Source of the DNA: an uncultured Pelagibacteraceae bacterium
GTDB taxonomy: Bacteria > Pseudomonadota > Alphaproteobacteria > Pelagibacterales > Pelagibacteraceae
Reading direction: 5' to 3'
Assembly (NCBI GenBank): GCA_902586495.1
Contig: CACIHQ010000004.1
Location: forward strand, 18,008-82,007
Length of the DNA stretch: 64,000 bases
Positions 26,682 to 36,266 of this stretch are shown one piece after another. Within the stretch, counting starts at the first letter, position 1, and every line of letters begins with the position of its first letter. The notes below the pieces were generated by a model. That model saw only the letters and a program-made list of their open reading frames with translations. It was not told the DNA's origin and did not search any database. The position numbers were made by a program, and so were the translations under genes.

Positions 26682-27245
26682 ATGATTCCTATAAGAAATA
26701 AACAAAAAACATTACAAGCAACTGTAGATGAAATAAGAAATTTCGCACTGGCTTATGTTGATAAATATGCACCATCAAAACAACAATTACGTACATATTT
26801 ATTGAAAAAATATTTAAAATTATCAGTGCCTAATATAAAAAAACAAGATGTCATCAATTTAATTGACGTTGTTCTTTCTGATTTAGAAAAGAGTAAATTT
26901 ATAAATGACAAATTCTATTCAGAAAGTAAGGCTAAAACTATGATCCGTAGGGGCAGTTCAATAAATAAAATCAGAAATTATCTAATTGCAAAAGGTGTGA
27001 AAGATCAATTCATCAAGGATACTGTTAATAAAATTAATGAGAATAATTCAGATCAAGATTTTTTTTCAGCAATTAAAATTTGCAAAAAGAAAAGAATAGG
27101 CCCAGCTAGAACTGAGGATAATCGCCCATTATTTTATAAAAAAGATATATCTCTATTAGCAAGAAATGGATTTGACTTTGAGACTTCAAAAAAAGTGATG
27201 GATTTACAAAAAGATGATTATATAAAAATAATAAGATTACTTTAA
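26682..27245 (+). CDS. recX: RecX-family RecA regulator
   Basis: A 187-residue, Lys-rich protein built of three-helix repeats, with the RecX pattern: LRTYLLKKYL, VVLSDLEKSKFINDKFYSESKAKTMIRRGSSINKIRNYLIAKGV. RecX binds within RecA filaments and inhibits recombinase activity. recA is not in the window. Its end overlaps a short minus-strand frame. Confidence 0.78.
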   Translation: MIPIRNKQKTLQATVDEIRNFALAYVDKYAPSKQQLRTYLLKKYLKLSVPNIKKQDVINLIDVVLSDLEKSKFINDKFYSESKAKTMIRRGSSINKIRNYLIAKGVKDQFIKDTVNKINENNSDQDFFSAIKICKKKRIGPARTEDNRPLFYKKDISLLARNGFDFETSKKVMDLQKDDYIKIIRLL

Positions 27246-27380
27246 TTTATTTTTTTTTTCATCTCTAATTAAATTATTGATTTTATTTTTTATATAGTTT
27301 TTTACAAAAACAAATACTAATAGACCAAAAATTGATACGGAGACAATAATAATCAAAATTATTCTTAATTGATCATCCAT
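27237..27380 (-). CDS. 47-residue single-helix membrane protein
   Basis: A 47-codon frame from ATG at 27380. Residues 7-27 are a hydrophobic helix (IILIIIVSVSIFGLLVFVFV) followed by a Lys/Asn-rich cytoplasmic tail. Not recognised. It lies 1 bp downstream of cysQ on the same strand and overlaps the end of recX by 9 bp. Confidence 0.4.
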   Translation of the reverse strand: MDDQLRIILIIIVSVSIFGLLVFVFVKNYIKNKINNLIRDEKKNKLK

Positions 27381-27381
27381 T

Positions 27382-28152
27382 TTAAATATTACTTCTTTTT
27401 AAAATTAAGCTAGAGTTTTTAAAATCTTTCTTACCATATCTAATTTTTTCATTATTAAAATTAGTCACAATACCACCTGCGTGCTCTAATATTGCATGAC
27501 CAGCAGCTATATCCCACTCCCGGGCTCTTGGTTCTGCCACATAACCATCGTACTCGCCAGCCGCTATAACACAAAATTTTAAAGAACTTTTCATTTTAAT
27601 AAATTCTTTTACATTTAACTTTTTGTAAATACTTTCAATTTCAGGCTTAATATTATTTGAGTAAGAAACGAATTTTATTAAATTTTTGTCAAAATTTTTT
27701 GAACATTCTAGTTTAACTTTATTCTCACCTACAATCTCATAAGAATTATTTAATCCAAATGAATAAAACATTCTTTTTTTTGCTGGAGCAAAAATTAGTC
27801 CAGCAACTGGTTGATTGTTTAAAATTAGTCCTGCATTAAGTGTAAATTCATCTAAATTATTTATATAATCATATGTGCCATCAATAGGATCAACTAACCA
27901 AAAATCATTAAGATTTTTCTTATCTTTATTTTCAGAACTTTCTTCAGAAATAATTGGCAATTCAGGTGTTAGAGCCTTTATCTTAGCAGTTAAAATATCA
28001 TTAACTTCAATGTCTCCATTACTAACAGGCGTATTATCAGACTTTATTTTTTTTTTTAGACCTTTCTCTCTCAAATTTAAAGCTACTTGACCAGCGTGTA
28101 AAAAAGTAGAGATTAAACTCTCAACAATTTTTTTTATATTTTCATCATTCAT
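27382..28152 (-). CDS. cysQ: 3'(2'),5'-bisphosphate nucleotidase (inositol monophosphatase family)
   Basis: A 256-residue Mg-dependent phosphatase. Metal-site motifs are SEESSENK, VDPIDGTYDYI and EWDIAAGHAILEHAGG. The length and the spacing of the motifs match CysQ, which removes phosphate from PAP and recycles sulfonation or CoA by-products; inositol-1-phosphatase is an alternative. The next gene upstream on this strand, DUF3553, overlaps its start by 8 bp. Confidence 0.82.
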   Translation of the reverse strand: MNDENIKKIVESLISTFLHAGQVALNLREKGLKKKIKSDNTPVSNGDIEVNDILTAKIKALTPELPIISEESSENKDKKNLNDFWLVDPIDGTYDYINNLDEFTLNAGLILNNQPVAGLIFAPAKKRMFYSFGLNNSYEIVGENKVKLECSKNFDKNLIKFVSYSNNIKPEIESIYKKLNVKEFIKMKSSLKFCVIAAGEYDGYVAEPRAREWDIAAGHAILEHAGGIVTNFNNEKIRYGKKDFKNSSLILKRSNI

Positions 28153-28315
28153 ATATTTTTATTAATACTATATTTTTTATATTAATTACTTTTTTTCCTA
28201 CATTTTCAAAATTAACTGTAACTTTGTCATCAATAATTGATTGAACTTGACCAACACCCCATTCACTGTTTGCTGGATTTTTCACTTTATCTCCTGGCTC
28301 AAAATCTAAAATCAT
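28145..28315 (-). CDS. DUF3553 protein
   Basis: A 56-residue protein from ATG at 28315. It matches the alphaproteobacterial DUF3553 pattern: [43 protein letters not shown]. The family is thought to be related to the short beta-barrel segments of helicases and RNA polymerase-binding CarD-like proteins, but its role is unknown. It shares 8 bp with cysQ. Confidence 0.82.
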   Translation of the reverse strand: MILDFEPGDKVKNPANSEWGVGQVQSIIDDKVTVNFENVGKKVINIKNIVLIKIYE

Positions 28316-28356
28316 TCTATTTTATTTATAGTAAAAATGAGTATAAATACCAGCAA

Positions 28357-29475
28357 ATGAATAAAGAATTAAACTCAATCGGCTTAAACAAAAAACCATC
28401 GGATACCACCGTGGTTGTTGCTATGTCGGGTGGTGTTGACTCCTCAACAGTTGCTGGCATGATGAAAAAAGAGGGTTATAAAGTTATTGGCATTACTTTA
28501 AAACTTTACGATGACAGTAAAGATGTGGCAAAATCTAAACAATGTTGTTCGGGTCAAGATATTATGGACGCCAAAAGAGTAGCCAATAAACTAGATATAG
28601 AACATAAAGTTTTGTATTACCAAAATAAATTTAAACAAGGTGTTGTTGATAATTTTGTAGATAGCTATTTAAAAGGTGAAACGCCAATACCATGTGTACA
28701 ATGTAATCAAACTGTAAAATTTAAAGATTTATTTGAATTTTCAAAAGAATTAAATGCTGATGCTTTAGTTACAGGTCATTATGTAAAAAGTGTTACTTCA
28801 AACAATACTACCAATATGTATAGAGCAATCGATGAAAATCGAGATCAAAGCTATTTTCTATTTAACACCACAAGAGATCAATTAGACTACTTGAGATTTC
28901 CCCTAGGAGTCTTGCATAAGAGTGAGACTAGAGAAATAGCACAAGAGTTAGATCTAAATGTTGCAGATAAACCTGATAGCCAAGATATTTGTTTTGTTCC
29001 TAATGGCGATTATGCATCTGTTATTCAAAAATTTAGGCCTGACTCTTTTAAAAAAGGTAATATTAAAAACTTACAGGGCAAAGTTATTGGTGTTCACGAT
29101 GGAATAGTAAATTTTACAATAGGTCAAAGAAAAGGTATTAAGATTTCAAATGATGAACCACTTTATGTTGTTAAGATAAATTCCGATAAAAATGAGATTA
29201 TTGTAGGTTCAAGACAGTTTTTAGGGAAAAAAGAAATTTTATTAAAAGATGTTAATTTATTATCTGGAAAACAGGAATTTGAAAAAAAAATTTATGTAAA
29301 AGTAAGATCTACTGGAAAATTATTAGGTGCTAAAGTTAAATTAGCTAAGAATGATAGCGCAAACGTGGAGCTAGACATGTCTGAGGATGGTATATCTCCA
29401 GGTCAAGCATGTGTTTTTTATAATAAAGACTCTCAGGGTTATAAAGTTTTGGGAGGTGGTTGGATAAAAGAATAA
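28357..29475 (+). CDS. mnmA: tRNA-2-thiouridylase MnmA
   Basis: A 372-residue enzyme with PP-loop [11 protein letters not shown], the substrate-binding region ending TGHYVKS, and the two catalytic Cys in [14 protein letters not shown] and [13 protein letters not shown]. It inserts sulfur at wobble U34 of Lys, Glu and Gln tRNAs. The frame continues upstream, but I start at 28357 (MNKELNS), as the extension crosses the DUF3553 gene. It ends 1 bp from a convergent basic ORF. Confidence 0.93.
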   Translation: MNKELNSIGLNKKPSDTTVVVAMSGGVDSSTVAGMMKKEGYKVIGITLKLYDDSKDVAKSKQCCSGQDIMDAKRVANKLDIEHKVLYYQNKFKQGVVDNFVDSYLKGETPIPCVQCNQTVKFKDLFEFSKELNADALVTGHYVKSVTSNNTTNMYRAIDENRDQSYFLFNTTRDQLDYLRFPLGVLHKSETREIAQELDLNVADKPDSQDICFVPNGDYASVIQKFRPDSFKKGNIKNLQGKVIGVHDGIVNFTIGQRKGIKISNDEPLYVVKINSDKNEIIVGSRQFLGKKEILLKDVNLLSGKQEFEKKIYVKVRSTGKLLGAKVKLAKNDSANVELDMSEDGISPGQACVFYNKDSQGYKVLGGGWIKE

Positions 29476-29476
29476 G

Positions 29477-29560
29477 CTATTTTTTCTTGTTCTTTTTTCG
29501 AGCTCTTCTCTTTTTAGAACCCATTTTTCTTCTGCCTCTGTGTTTCTTTGGGTAACTCAT
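29477..29560 (-). CDS. 27-residue highly basic peptide
   Basis: A complete frame of 27 codons with ATG at 29560 and TAG at 29477. Sixteen of 27 residues are Lys or Arg (for example RGRRKMGSKKRRARKK). The composition and length recall small ribosome-associated proteins such as bTHX or the COX24/AURKAIP1 group, but I cannot confirm homology. A purine-rich AAAGGA ribosome site lies a few bases ahead. It closes against mnmA. Confidence 0.45.
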   Translation of the reverse strand: MSYPKKHRGRRKMGSKKRRARKKNKKK

Positions 29561-29594
29561 TAAATCCTTTTTATTAATTTATTGAATTTTTCAT

Positions 29595-30809
29595 ATGGAT
29601 ATAGCATTGTCAACTTATCATATCAAATTTTTTATGGTTAAATCTTTTAAAACATTCTTAAAGCACACAGCAAAAGATTTTCATAATCAGTCAGTAAACC
29701 CTCCAGTGGTTAGAGCTTCAACAATTATCTTTAAGTCAATGCAACACATAAGAAAGACACAAGTTAAAGCCCAAAAAAAACCTACAGGAGGTCACTTTGA
29801 CTATGGGAGACAGGGAACATCTACAACTTATATATTACAGAGAATATTGACTAAGCTAGAGGATAGCTATCATGTCTTCACAACTCCAACAGGTTTTGGA
29901 TCAGTTTTTTTGGCTATATTTAGCGTTGTTAGACCTGGGGATGAAATGCTAGTTGCTGACCCAGTTTACAGCCCAACAAGAATTCTTACAGAAAACTATT
30001 TAAAAGAATTTAATGTAAGGACTGTTTTTTACAATCCTCATGATTTGAAAACATTAAAGAATAATATAACAAAAAAAACAAAATTAATTTTTGTAGAAAA
30101 TCCAGGAAGTAATACTTTTGATTTTCAAGATTTAGGTAAAATCGTTTCAATTGCAAAAAAACATAAAATATTTACAGCTATCGATAACACTTGGGGAACT
30201 CCATATTACTTGAAACCAATGAAATTAGGTTTTGATATGTCAATTGTTTCAGCAACAAAATATTACTCCGGTCATTCTGACGTAATGGGGGGTAGTTTGG
30301 CAGTAAACAAAAAAGTTTTTAATAAAGTAAAAGCAGCAGAAAAAATCACAGGTTTAAGACTTGGTCCAGATGATGCTTATTTAATTACAAGAGGTTTGAG
30401 AACTCTTGATGTGAGATTAGATAGACACAGTGAGAATGCAAAAAAAATAGCAGCTTTTTTATCAAAAAATAAAAAAATTCAATTACTTTATCCATTTAAG
30501 AAAAATTCACAAAACTATAGAATGTGGAAAAAATATTACTCAGGTGCCTCTGGTTTAATGGGTTTAAAAATAAAATCAAGTAGCACTAAGTTGGTAAAAA
30601 AATTTGTAAATTCGCTTAAATTATTTGGCTATGGATATAGTTGGGGTGGATTTGAAAGTTTGGTATTACATCAAGAATTTAGAGAAACAGGAAAAAGAAA
30701 ATATATGAATTTGTTAAAAGATGAACATCTAGTCCGATTGCATATAGGACTAGAAGATCCTAAAGACTTAATTCAGGATATCAAACAAGCGTTAAGATAT
30801 TTAAGATGA
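29595..30809 (+). CDS. metC: Cystathionine beta-lyase-like PLP enzyme
   Basis: A 404-residue Cys/Met metabolism PLP enzyme. Features are the Tyr/Arg-containing FDYGRQGTSTTYILQ near the N-terminus, FVENPGSNTFDF and the PLP-lysine segment SIVSATKYYSGHSDVMGGSLA. It cleaves cystathionine to homocysteine or acts on a related sulfur amino acid. An alternative ATG at 29634 would remove 13 residues; neither has a strong ribosome site. It overlaps the MFS gene by 4 bp. Confidence 0.8.
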   Translation: MDIALSTYHIKFFMVKSFKTFLKHTAKDFHNQSVNPPVVRASTIIFKSMQHIRKTQVKAQKKPTGGHFDYGRQGTSTTYILQRILTKLEDSYHVFTTPTGFGSVFLAIFSVVRPGDEMLVADPVYSPTRILTENYLKEFNVRTVFYNPHDLKTLKNNITKKTKLIFVENPGSNTFDFQDLGKIVSIAKKHKIFTAIDNTWGTPYYLKPMKLGFDMSIVSATKYYSGHSDVMGGSLAVNKKVFNKVKAAEKITGLRLGPDDAYLITRGLRTLDVRLDRHSENAKKIAAFLSKNKKIQLLYPFKKNSQNYRMWKKYYSGASGLMGLKIKSSSTKLVKKFVNSLKLFGYGYSWGGFESLVLHQEFRETGKRKYMNLLKDEHLVRLHIGLEDPKDLIQDIKQALRYLR

Positions 30810-32026
30810 TTTCTGAAAAATTTTTCCAATCTAAAACTGCAATCATAACCTTGATAGCTGCATGTTTCGTTGTTCTAATTTCTTTAGGAGTGAGACAAAC
30901 TTTTGGACTATTTTTTATGGATTTTAATGAAAGTTTAAAGATCAGCAATACCGCGTTTGGTTTTGCTATAGGAATGCAAATGCTTATGTGGGGCATAACA
31001 GGCCCTATTTTTGGGGCAATTGCAGATAAATATGGTGGACATATTGCTATTATTACAGCGTTTATTTTTTATACATTAGGTATTTATTTTTTATATACGG
31101 GGCCTAACACTGGAATATTTTTTCAAATTCATGTGGGTTTATTAATTGGAATTGGACTTGGTGGTACAGCGATCAGTATTCCAATGTCAATTGTTGGAAA
31201 ACATTTTCCATTATCAACAAGAACAATTGCTATGAGTTTTGTAACTGCAATAGGATCATTTGGTTATTTTCTTTCACCAATTTTTACAAATTATTCTTTA
31301 AAGGAGTTTGGATGGAATTATACATTATATATATTCAGTTTATTTTTATTATCAGGATTAGTTGCGGCATATTTTGTAAGATCTCCATCAGATTCAAAAA
31401 AAGCTGAAAAAACCTCTGACCAATCATTTAAAGAAGCTCTTTCAGAAGCATTTAAAACCAAGAGTTATATTTTACTCGTATCAGGATTTTTTGTTTGTGG
31501 TTTTCATATAACTTTAGTAGGAACTCATGTTCCAAAGTATGTAGTTGATAGAGGATTAGAGGACTGGACAGCTGCAGCAATATTATCCTTAATCGGAGTT
31601 TTTAATATTTTTGGTTCATTATTAAGTGGTTATCTTTCAGCGAAGATGAGCAAAAAAATTATACTGAGTGCGATCTATTTTTTAAGAGGTATTTCGATTG
31701 CACTGTTTATATTCCTTCCCGCAAGTAATATTAATGCATTCTTATTTGGAGCAAGTTTTGGTTTCTTATGGCTTTCAACAGTTCCAGCTACAAGTGGAAT
31801 AGTAGCCCATTTATTTGGTACTAAATATTTGGGTCTTCTATACGGTATTGTTTTTTTAAGTCATCAAATTGGATCTTTTTTTGGGGCTTATTTGGGTGGA
31901 TTATTTCATGATACATATGGGTCATATGATTACGCGTGGTATTTAGCAATTGCTTTATCCATATTCGCTGCAATAATACATATTCCAATTAAAGAAGAAC
32001 CAGTTTTAAGATTAAAAACAGAATAA
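30806..32026 (+). CDS. MFS transporter
   Basis: A 406-residue major facilitator with twelve predicted helices. The loop 2-3 motif is GPIFGAIADKYGGH, and the LGVRQTFGLFFMDFNESL start is typical of the monocarboxylate/oxalate-formate antiporter subgroup. The gene begins in the stop of metC (ATGA) and ends 1 bp from pabB. Substrate unknown; the surrounding genes do not indicate it. Confidence 0.82.
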   Translation: MISEKFFQSKTAIITLIAACFVVLISLGVRQTFGLFFMDFNESLKISNTAFGFAIGMQMLMWGITGPIFGAIADKYGGHIAIITAFIFYTLGIYFLYTGPNTGIFFQIHVGLLIGIGLGGTAISIPMSIVGKHFPLSTRTIAMSFVTAIGSFGYFLSPIFTNYSLKEFGWNYTLYIFSLFLLSGLVAAYFVRSPSDSKKAEKTSDQSFKEALSEAFKTKSYILLVSGFFVCGFHITLVGTHVPKYVVDRGLEDWTAAAILSLIGVFNIFGSLLSGYLSAKMSKKIILSAIYFLRGISIALFIFLPASNINAFLFGASFGFLWLSTVPATSGIVAHLFGTKYLGLLYGIVFLSHQIGSFFGAYLGGLFHDTYGSYDYAWYLAIALSIFAAIIHIPIKEEPVLRLKTE

Positions 32027-32027
32027 A

Positions 32028-33179
32028 TTGAGCAAATCAAATCAATTAGCAAAATTAGATCAATCGGGGAAACCTTATATTATATACAAATCTCAAACGG
32101 GATTTGATCTTTACACAAATTTTTCAAAAAAAATTGTTTTAAACAATAAAAATATTCTAAGTTTTTTGAAGAAAAAAAATAAAAAAAAAATTAAAAATAC
32201 TGATCTTTATATTGGTTTTTTTGGCTACGAACTTTTGAATAATTTAATTGATATAAAATTACCTAGACAAAAAGATTTTAATTTTCCAAAAGGTATTTTT
32301 TATAAACCAGAAAAAAAAATCAAATTAAGTAACAACCTTAGTCATTTTAAAAGAGATTTTGAGTCTGGAAATTTTAAAATAAATATAAATAAAAAAAGCT
32401 ATACAAAAATATTTAACAGATTTAAAAAAAAAATTAAAAGTGGAGAAACGTATCAAATTAAAATTTGCACCAAATACAAAACTAAATCTAAAATAGATCC
32501 GTTAGATTTTTTTTCAAGGTTATCTAAGACAAATTTAGCTCCAGAAGCTTTTATGATTAAAGACAGGAACTATTCAATAGTTAGTTGTTCACCCGAGAAT
32601 TTGATAACAAAAAAAGGCTCAGAAATATCTACAAAACCAATCGCTGGAACAGTAAAAAAAACAAAAAATCTTAATAAGTCAAAAGCATTAAATTATTTTA
32701 GAAAAAACCTCAAAGAAACTAAAGAACATAACATGATTGTAGATATGGAACGAAATGATCTATCAAGAATTTGTAAGATTGGCACTGTAAGATTATCAAA
32801 GCAAAAAATTGTTGAGGAATATAAAGACTTATTTCATTACGTAAGTCTAATTAAAGGAAAATTAAGAAAAAATATCAATAACGTGGATATAATTAAAGCG
32901 ATGATGCCAGGTGGTTCAGTTATTGGATGTCCTAAGATAAACACGCTTAACCTATTAAATAATCAAGAAAAAGAAAATAGAAATATTTATACAGGTAGCT
33001 TTGGTTATATAAAATTTAATGGTGATATGAGATTTAATATTATTATTAGATCAATTTTAAATTTTAAAAATATGTCAGAGATATCTGTCGCTTCAGGTGT
33101 CGTAGTTGATAGTAATGCCAACCATGAATTTAATGAAAATTTTTTAAAGGCCAAAGCACTAATTGATTTATTCAAATGA
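32028..33179 (+). CDS. pabB: Aminodeoxychorismate synthase component I
   Basis: A 383-residue chorismate-binding enzyme starting at a TTG codon 1 bp after the MFS stop. The C-terminal catalytic region is clear: ETYQIKICTKYKTKS, STKPIAGTVKKT, LKETKEHNMIVDMERNDLSRIC, and MMPGGSVIGCPKINTLNLL, and a final AGVVVDSN-like stretch. It makes aminodeoxychorismate from chorismate with ammonia from PabA. I prefer pabB over trpE because pabA and pabC follow with overlaps. Confidence 0.87.
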   Translation: MSKSNQLAKLDQSGKPYIIYKSQTGFDLYTNFSKKIVLNNKNILSFLKKKNKKKIKNTDLYIGFFGYELLNNLIDIKLPRQKDFNFPKGIFYKPEKKIKLSNNLSHFKRDFESGNFKININKKSYTKIFNRFKKKIKSGETYQIKICTKYKTKSKIDPLDFFSRLSKTNLAPEAFMIKDRNYSIVSCSPENLITKKGSEISTKPIAGTVKKTKNLNKSKALNYFRKNLKETKEHNMIVDMERNDLSRICKIGTVRLSKQKIVEEYKDLFHYVSLIKGKLRKNINNVDIIKAMMPGGSVIGCPKINTLNLLNNQEKENRNIYTGSFGYIKFNGDMRFNIIIRSILNFKNMSEISVASGVVVDSNANHEFNENFLKAKALIDLFK

Positions 33180-33733
33180 TATATGTGATAGATCATAATG
33201 ACTCATTTACTCACAATGTGGTTCACCAATTTGCTTTATTTGATAGAGTTGAATGTGATAACTATAATGAGATTAGTGAAAAAAAAATCCATCAAGCTTC
33301 AACAATAGTTTTTTCACCGGGGCCAGGTAGCCCAAAAGATTATCCAATAACTTCTAAAATCTATAAAAGATTTAAGGGAAAGAAAAAGATGATTGGCATT
33401 TGTCTAGGGTTTCAACATATTCTTTTTTGTGAAGGTGGAAGGATTATTGAACAGAAAAAAATATATCATGGTTTTCAATCAAATATCAAAGTAGTTAATG
33501 ATAAATCTTTATTTCAAAAAGGAAAAATATTTAAAGTTGGAAGGTATCATTCTTTAAAGTTACAAGAACCTTTTAAATCTAATAATTTTGAGATAACTAT
33601 GAGATGTTTAAATTCAAAAGTCGCGATGGCATTTGAAAATCAAAAGGAGAAAATATATGGATTTCAATTTCATCCAGAATCTTTTTTAACTATCAATGGC
33701 AAAATACTTATTAAAAAAATCTTATCAGCTTAA
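33176..33733 (+). CDS. pabA: Aminodeoxychorismate synthase glutamine amidotransferase
   Basis: A 185-residue class I glutamine amidotransferase. The nucleophile Cys is in GICLGFQHI (about residue 76) and the His-Glu pair in GFQFHPESFL. It starts inside the pabB stop (ATGA). PabA and TrpG are hard to tell apart; position between pabB and pabC favours folate synthesis. It overlaps the chosen pabC start by 38 bp. Confidence 0.87.
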   Translation: MIYVIDHNDSFTHNVVHQFALFDRVECDNYNEISEKKIHQASTIVFSPGPGSPKDYPITSKIYKRFKGKKKMIGICLGFQHILFCEGGRIIEQKKIYHGFQSNIKVVNDKSLFQKGKIFKVGRYHSLKLQEPFKSNNFEITMRCLNSKVAMAFENQKEKIYGFQFHPESFLTINGKILIKKILSA

Positions 33734-34469
33734 AAATTTAGAGGAAATAGAATTTCATGACCTTTGGGGAGATCATGGAATTTTCACGACGATGTGGATT
33801 TTTGGTAGGCCAGGAAAAATTTTATTTTTTAAAAATCATTTAAATAATTTAATTAAATCCTTAGAAGATTATAAGATCACTAAGAAATCTTTACGAGCTG
33901 ATATTTTAGCTATTATTAAAAAAAATTTGTCCAAAAAGAAAAGATATAATCATCTATTAAGAATTGCCCTAAATAAAAAAATAATTTCAATATCTTTAAG
34001 AAAAAGAATTAAACCAAAATTAAATTTTAATTTGAAATTAGTAAAATTAAAACGAGAAAAACCTGAATATAAAAACCTTAAATACAAAAAGATTTTATCA
34101 TATTTATCTAAAATGGATAATTCCCAATCAGATATTGGATTGGTATCTAATAAAAGATTATTGGAAACTGGAACCTCAAATTTATTATTTGTTAAAGATC
34201 AAAAATTTTTTACCCCTAGAAAAGGATATTATGAGGGTAATACTTATAAATTTTTTAAAACAAAAATTAAAAAGATAATCAAAAAAGATATTTTCCTCAA
34301 AGAGATAAATAGTTATGATGAAATCTTATTGTTGGGTTCTGGTAAAGGTGTTACATCGGTTAAAACAATAAATGAGATTAAATGGAAAAGAAAAAATTTA
34401 GATAAGTTTAGGTTTCTTTCAAAACATTATAATACAGCTATAAATAAATGTAATTCATATAGATTTTAA
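33696..34469 (+). CDS. pabC: Aminodeoxychorismate lyase-like class IV aminotransferase
   Basis: A 257-residue fold type IV PLP enzyme. The start WGDHGIFTTMWIFGRPGKILFFKNHLNNL, a likely PLP lysine in LKYKKILSYL and LLETGTSNLLFV match the family. It would release pyruvate from aminodeoxychorismate to give p-aminobenzoate, the last step after PabAB. It is unusually rich in Lys and diverged from textbook PabC. The start inside pabA is the first in-frame ATG that keeps the N-terminal strand. Confidence 0.8.
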   Translation: MAKYLLKKSYQLKNLEEIEFHDLWGDHGIFTTMWIFGRPGKILFFKNHLNNLIKSLEDYKITKKSLRADILAIIKKNLSKKKRYNHLLRIALNKKIISISLRKRIKPKLNFNLKLVKLKREKPEYKNLKYKKILSYLSKMDNSQSDIGLVSNKRLLETGTSNLLFVKDQKFFTPRKGYYEGNTYKFFKTKIKKIIKKDIFLKEINSYDEILLLGSGKGVTSVKTINEIKWKRKNLDKFRFLSKHYNTAINKCNSYRF

Positions 34470-34473
34470 GAGA

Positions 34474-34872
34474 ATGAAAGATCCAAACGAACCTTGTTTA
34501 TTTTGTAATGTTAAAAAAACAGGATACACTCATGATAATAATCTTGCATATGCTAGCTATGACTCTTATCCAGTTACAGAACACCATTGTCTTATTATTC
34601 CTAAAAGACATACGATAGACTTTTTTGATCTATCTAACGAGGAATTGCTAGCCTGTAATGATCTTATTAAAATAATTAAAAATGAAATAATTAAAAAAGA
34701 TAAATCAGTTAAAGGATTTAATTTAGGTACAAATATTGGAAAAGTATCTGGACAATCAATTTTCCATTGTCATTTTCACTTAATTCCTCGTAGAGAAGGA
34801 GATGTTGATAATCCTCAGGGTGGAGTAAGATCAGTGATTCCAAATAAACAACATTATAAAAGAAATAATTAA
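34474..34872 (+). CDS. HIT-family nucleotide hydrolase
   Basis: A 132-residue HIT protein. The triad HCHFHLIPR lies at about residue 97 (H-x-H-x-H), preceded by PCLFCNVKKT with a CxxC pair and EHHCLIIPKRH. It hydrolyses adenylylated or dinucleoside phosphates and may clear AMP-amidates or APS-like mixed anhydrides. It begins 4 bp after pabC and lies 99 bp ahead of the aprMBA operon; any link to APS chemistry is speculative. Confidence 0.88.
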   Translation: MKDPNEPCLFCNVKKTGYTHDNNLAYASYDSYPVTEHHCLIIPKRHTIDFFDLSNEELLACNDLIKIIKNEIIKKDKSVKGFNLGTNIGKVSGQSIFHCHFHLIPRREGDVDNPQGGVRSVIPNKQHYKRNN

Positions 34873-34908
34873 TCTTGTATAAAAAGACAAATTGACCTTA
34901 GTTTGTGG

Positions 34909-34937
34909 TTGAACTATTGATTCACAATATATAAAAT
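34909..34937 (+). promoter_or_regulatory. Possible promoter for aprMBA
   Basis: TTGAAC and TAAAAT are 17 bp apart in the gap between the HIT gene and aprM. An overlapping alternative is TTGACC at 34892 with TATTGA 17 bp later. A clear ribosome site, AAAGGCGG, precedes the aprM ATG. Confidence 0.4.
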
Positions 34938-34971
34938 TCAAAATAATTCAAAAAATTTAACAAAGGCGGAA

Positions 34972-35766
34972 ATGTTAAGTAATAATCCTTTTTCAATTTT
35001 ATCAGAGTCAATTTCACCGTTGGCAATGCAATCTTTTATTGTGGCTATGATTTTATTGATTGTAATCGGTACAGTCATTCAAATGATACATCATAAAAAT
35101 CTGACCTATTTTTTTAATAATGCAAAAAAAGCAAAACTTTCAGCAACTAAAAAACTAGGTGTAGGAGAAAGAGTCTCTGTTATTGCCAAAACAACAGTAG
35201 TAGATATTGGCACAACTTCAGAACTTGGTTTTGGAAAGAGGAGACTTGCTCATGTTCTAGGAATGTATGGTACAATTTTATTTTGGGTATCTTCGGCTAT
35301 TTTAGTTTTTTGTTACACAGGTGCTGATAAACCTAGTTCTCAAACTTGGTCAATGCTTTGGCATGTTGGAGCAATACTCACATGCTTAGGAGGATATTGG
35401 TTTTGGTTTTTTTTAAGAGTTGATGTTTCTGCTGAAGCTCATCCTTGGTATAGAATTATTAAAGCTGATTTGTTTGTCTTAGCTTTACTTGCGTGTTCAA
35501 CTTTTGGGTTGGCTTGGTCGTTCACTCAATTCAATGGACAAATTGGTCTGTCTTATTTATTTTTAGTTCTATTTATTGCAGCTAATTTAATTCTATTTGG
35601 TGGTGTGTATTGGTCAAAATTTGCACACATGTTTTATAAACCTGGAGCTGCTATTCAAAAAAATTTGGCTGAAGCTGATGGATCAAGAGATAATTTACCT
35701 CCACCAGCTGATGCGCCTGAACAATTTGGTTTGGGTATAAAAAGAGAAGAGCCAAAACACTATTAA
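34972..35766 (+). CDS. aprM: Membrane anchor of APS reductase
   Basis: A 264-residue membrane protein with about six helices and a polar C-terminal tail rich in Pro and Asp. Recognisable stretches are LGMYGTILFWVSSAILVF, WHVGAILTCLGGYWFWFFLRVDVSAEAHPW and GLSYLFLVLF. It directly precedes aprB and aprA, the arrangement of aprMBA operons in sulfur-oxidising bacteria, where AprM is thought to couple APS reductase to the quinone pool in place of QmoABC. Confidence 0.85.
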   Translation: MLSNNPFSILSESISPLAMQSFIVAMILLIVIGTVIQMIHHKNLTYFFNNAKKAKLSATKKLGVGERVSVIAKTTVVDIGTTSELGFGKRRLAHVLGMYGTILFWVSSAILVFCYTGADKPSSQTWSMLWHVGAILTCLGGYWFWFFLRVDVSAEAHPWYRIIKADLFVLALLACSTFGLAWSFTQFNGQIGLSYLFLVLFIAANLILFGGVYWSKFAHMFYKPGAAIQKNLAEADGSRDNLPPPADAPEQFGLGIKREEPKHY

Positions 35767-35795
35767 TATGTTACATAGAAAGGATAATTAAAATT

Positions 35796-36266
35796 ATGTC
35801 AACTTTTGTATACATGACTAGATGTGATGGCTGTGGTCATTGCGTAGATATTTGCCCCTCAGATATCATGCACATTGATGAAAATATTAGACGTGCAAAA
35901 AATATTGAACCCAACTTTTGTTGGGAATGTTATTCGTGTGTTAAAGCATGTCCTAATCATGCTATTGATGTAAGAGGGTATGCTGATTTTGCCCCAATGG
36001 GTCACAGTGTTAGAGTTAGAAGAGAAGAAGAAAAAGGAACTATCTCTTGGAAAATAAAATTTAGAAACGGAACAGAGAAAAACTTCGTCTCACCTATAAC
36101 AACTAAACCTTGGGGAAAATTTATTCCTAAGCTCGCAGAAGGGGACACACCTAATCAAGGAGAAATTAATTCACAGAGGTTATATAGTGAGCCAGAGGGT
36201 TTAAATACTAATCAAGAATTACCATCGGTCCCAAAAGAGTCTTTTAAAAAAGGAGTTTACTATTAA
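35796..36266 (+). CDS. aprB: APS reductase beta subunit
   Basis: A 156-residue iron-sulfur protein with two [4Fe-4S] motifs, CDGCGHCVDICPSDIMHI (residues 10-27) and CWECYSCVKACPNHAID (about 48-64), then the AprB C-terminal tail containing YADFAPMGHSVRVRREE. It carries electrons between the AprA flavin and the membrane anchor. Its TAA overlaps the aprA ATG in TAATG. Confidence 0.95.
   Translation: MSTFVYMTRCDGCGHCVDICPSDIMHIDENIRRAKNIEPNFCWECYSCVKACPNHAIDVRGYADFAPMGHSVRVRREEEKGTISWKIKFRNGTEKNFVSPITTKPWGKFIPKLAEGDTPNQGEINSQRLYSEPEGLNTNQELPSVPKESFKKGVYY

Noticed and set aside
28237..28356. N-terminal 40-codon extension of MnmA
   Set aside because: The stretch is antisense to the DUF3553 gene and the family starts shortly before the PP-loop, so ATG 28357 is preferred.
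32028..33733. Tryptophan synthesis (trpE/trpG) for the chorismate enzymes
   Set aside because: The partner gene that follows is a PabC-type PLP enzyme and no other trp gene is near, so folate synthesis is more likely.
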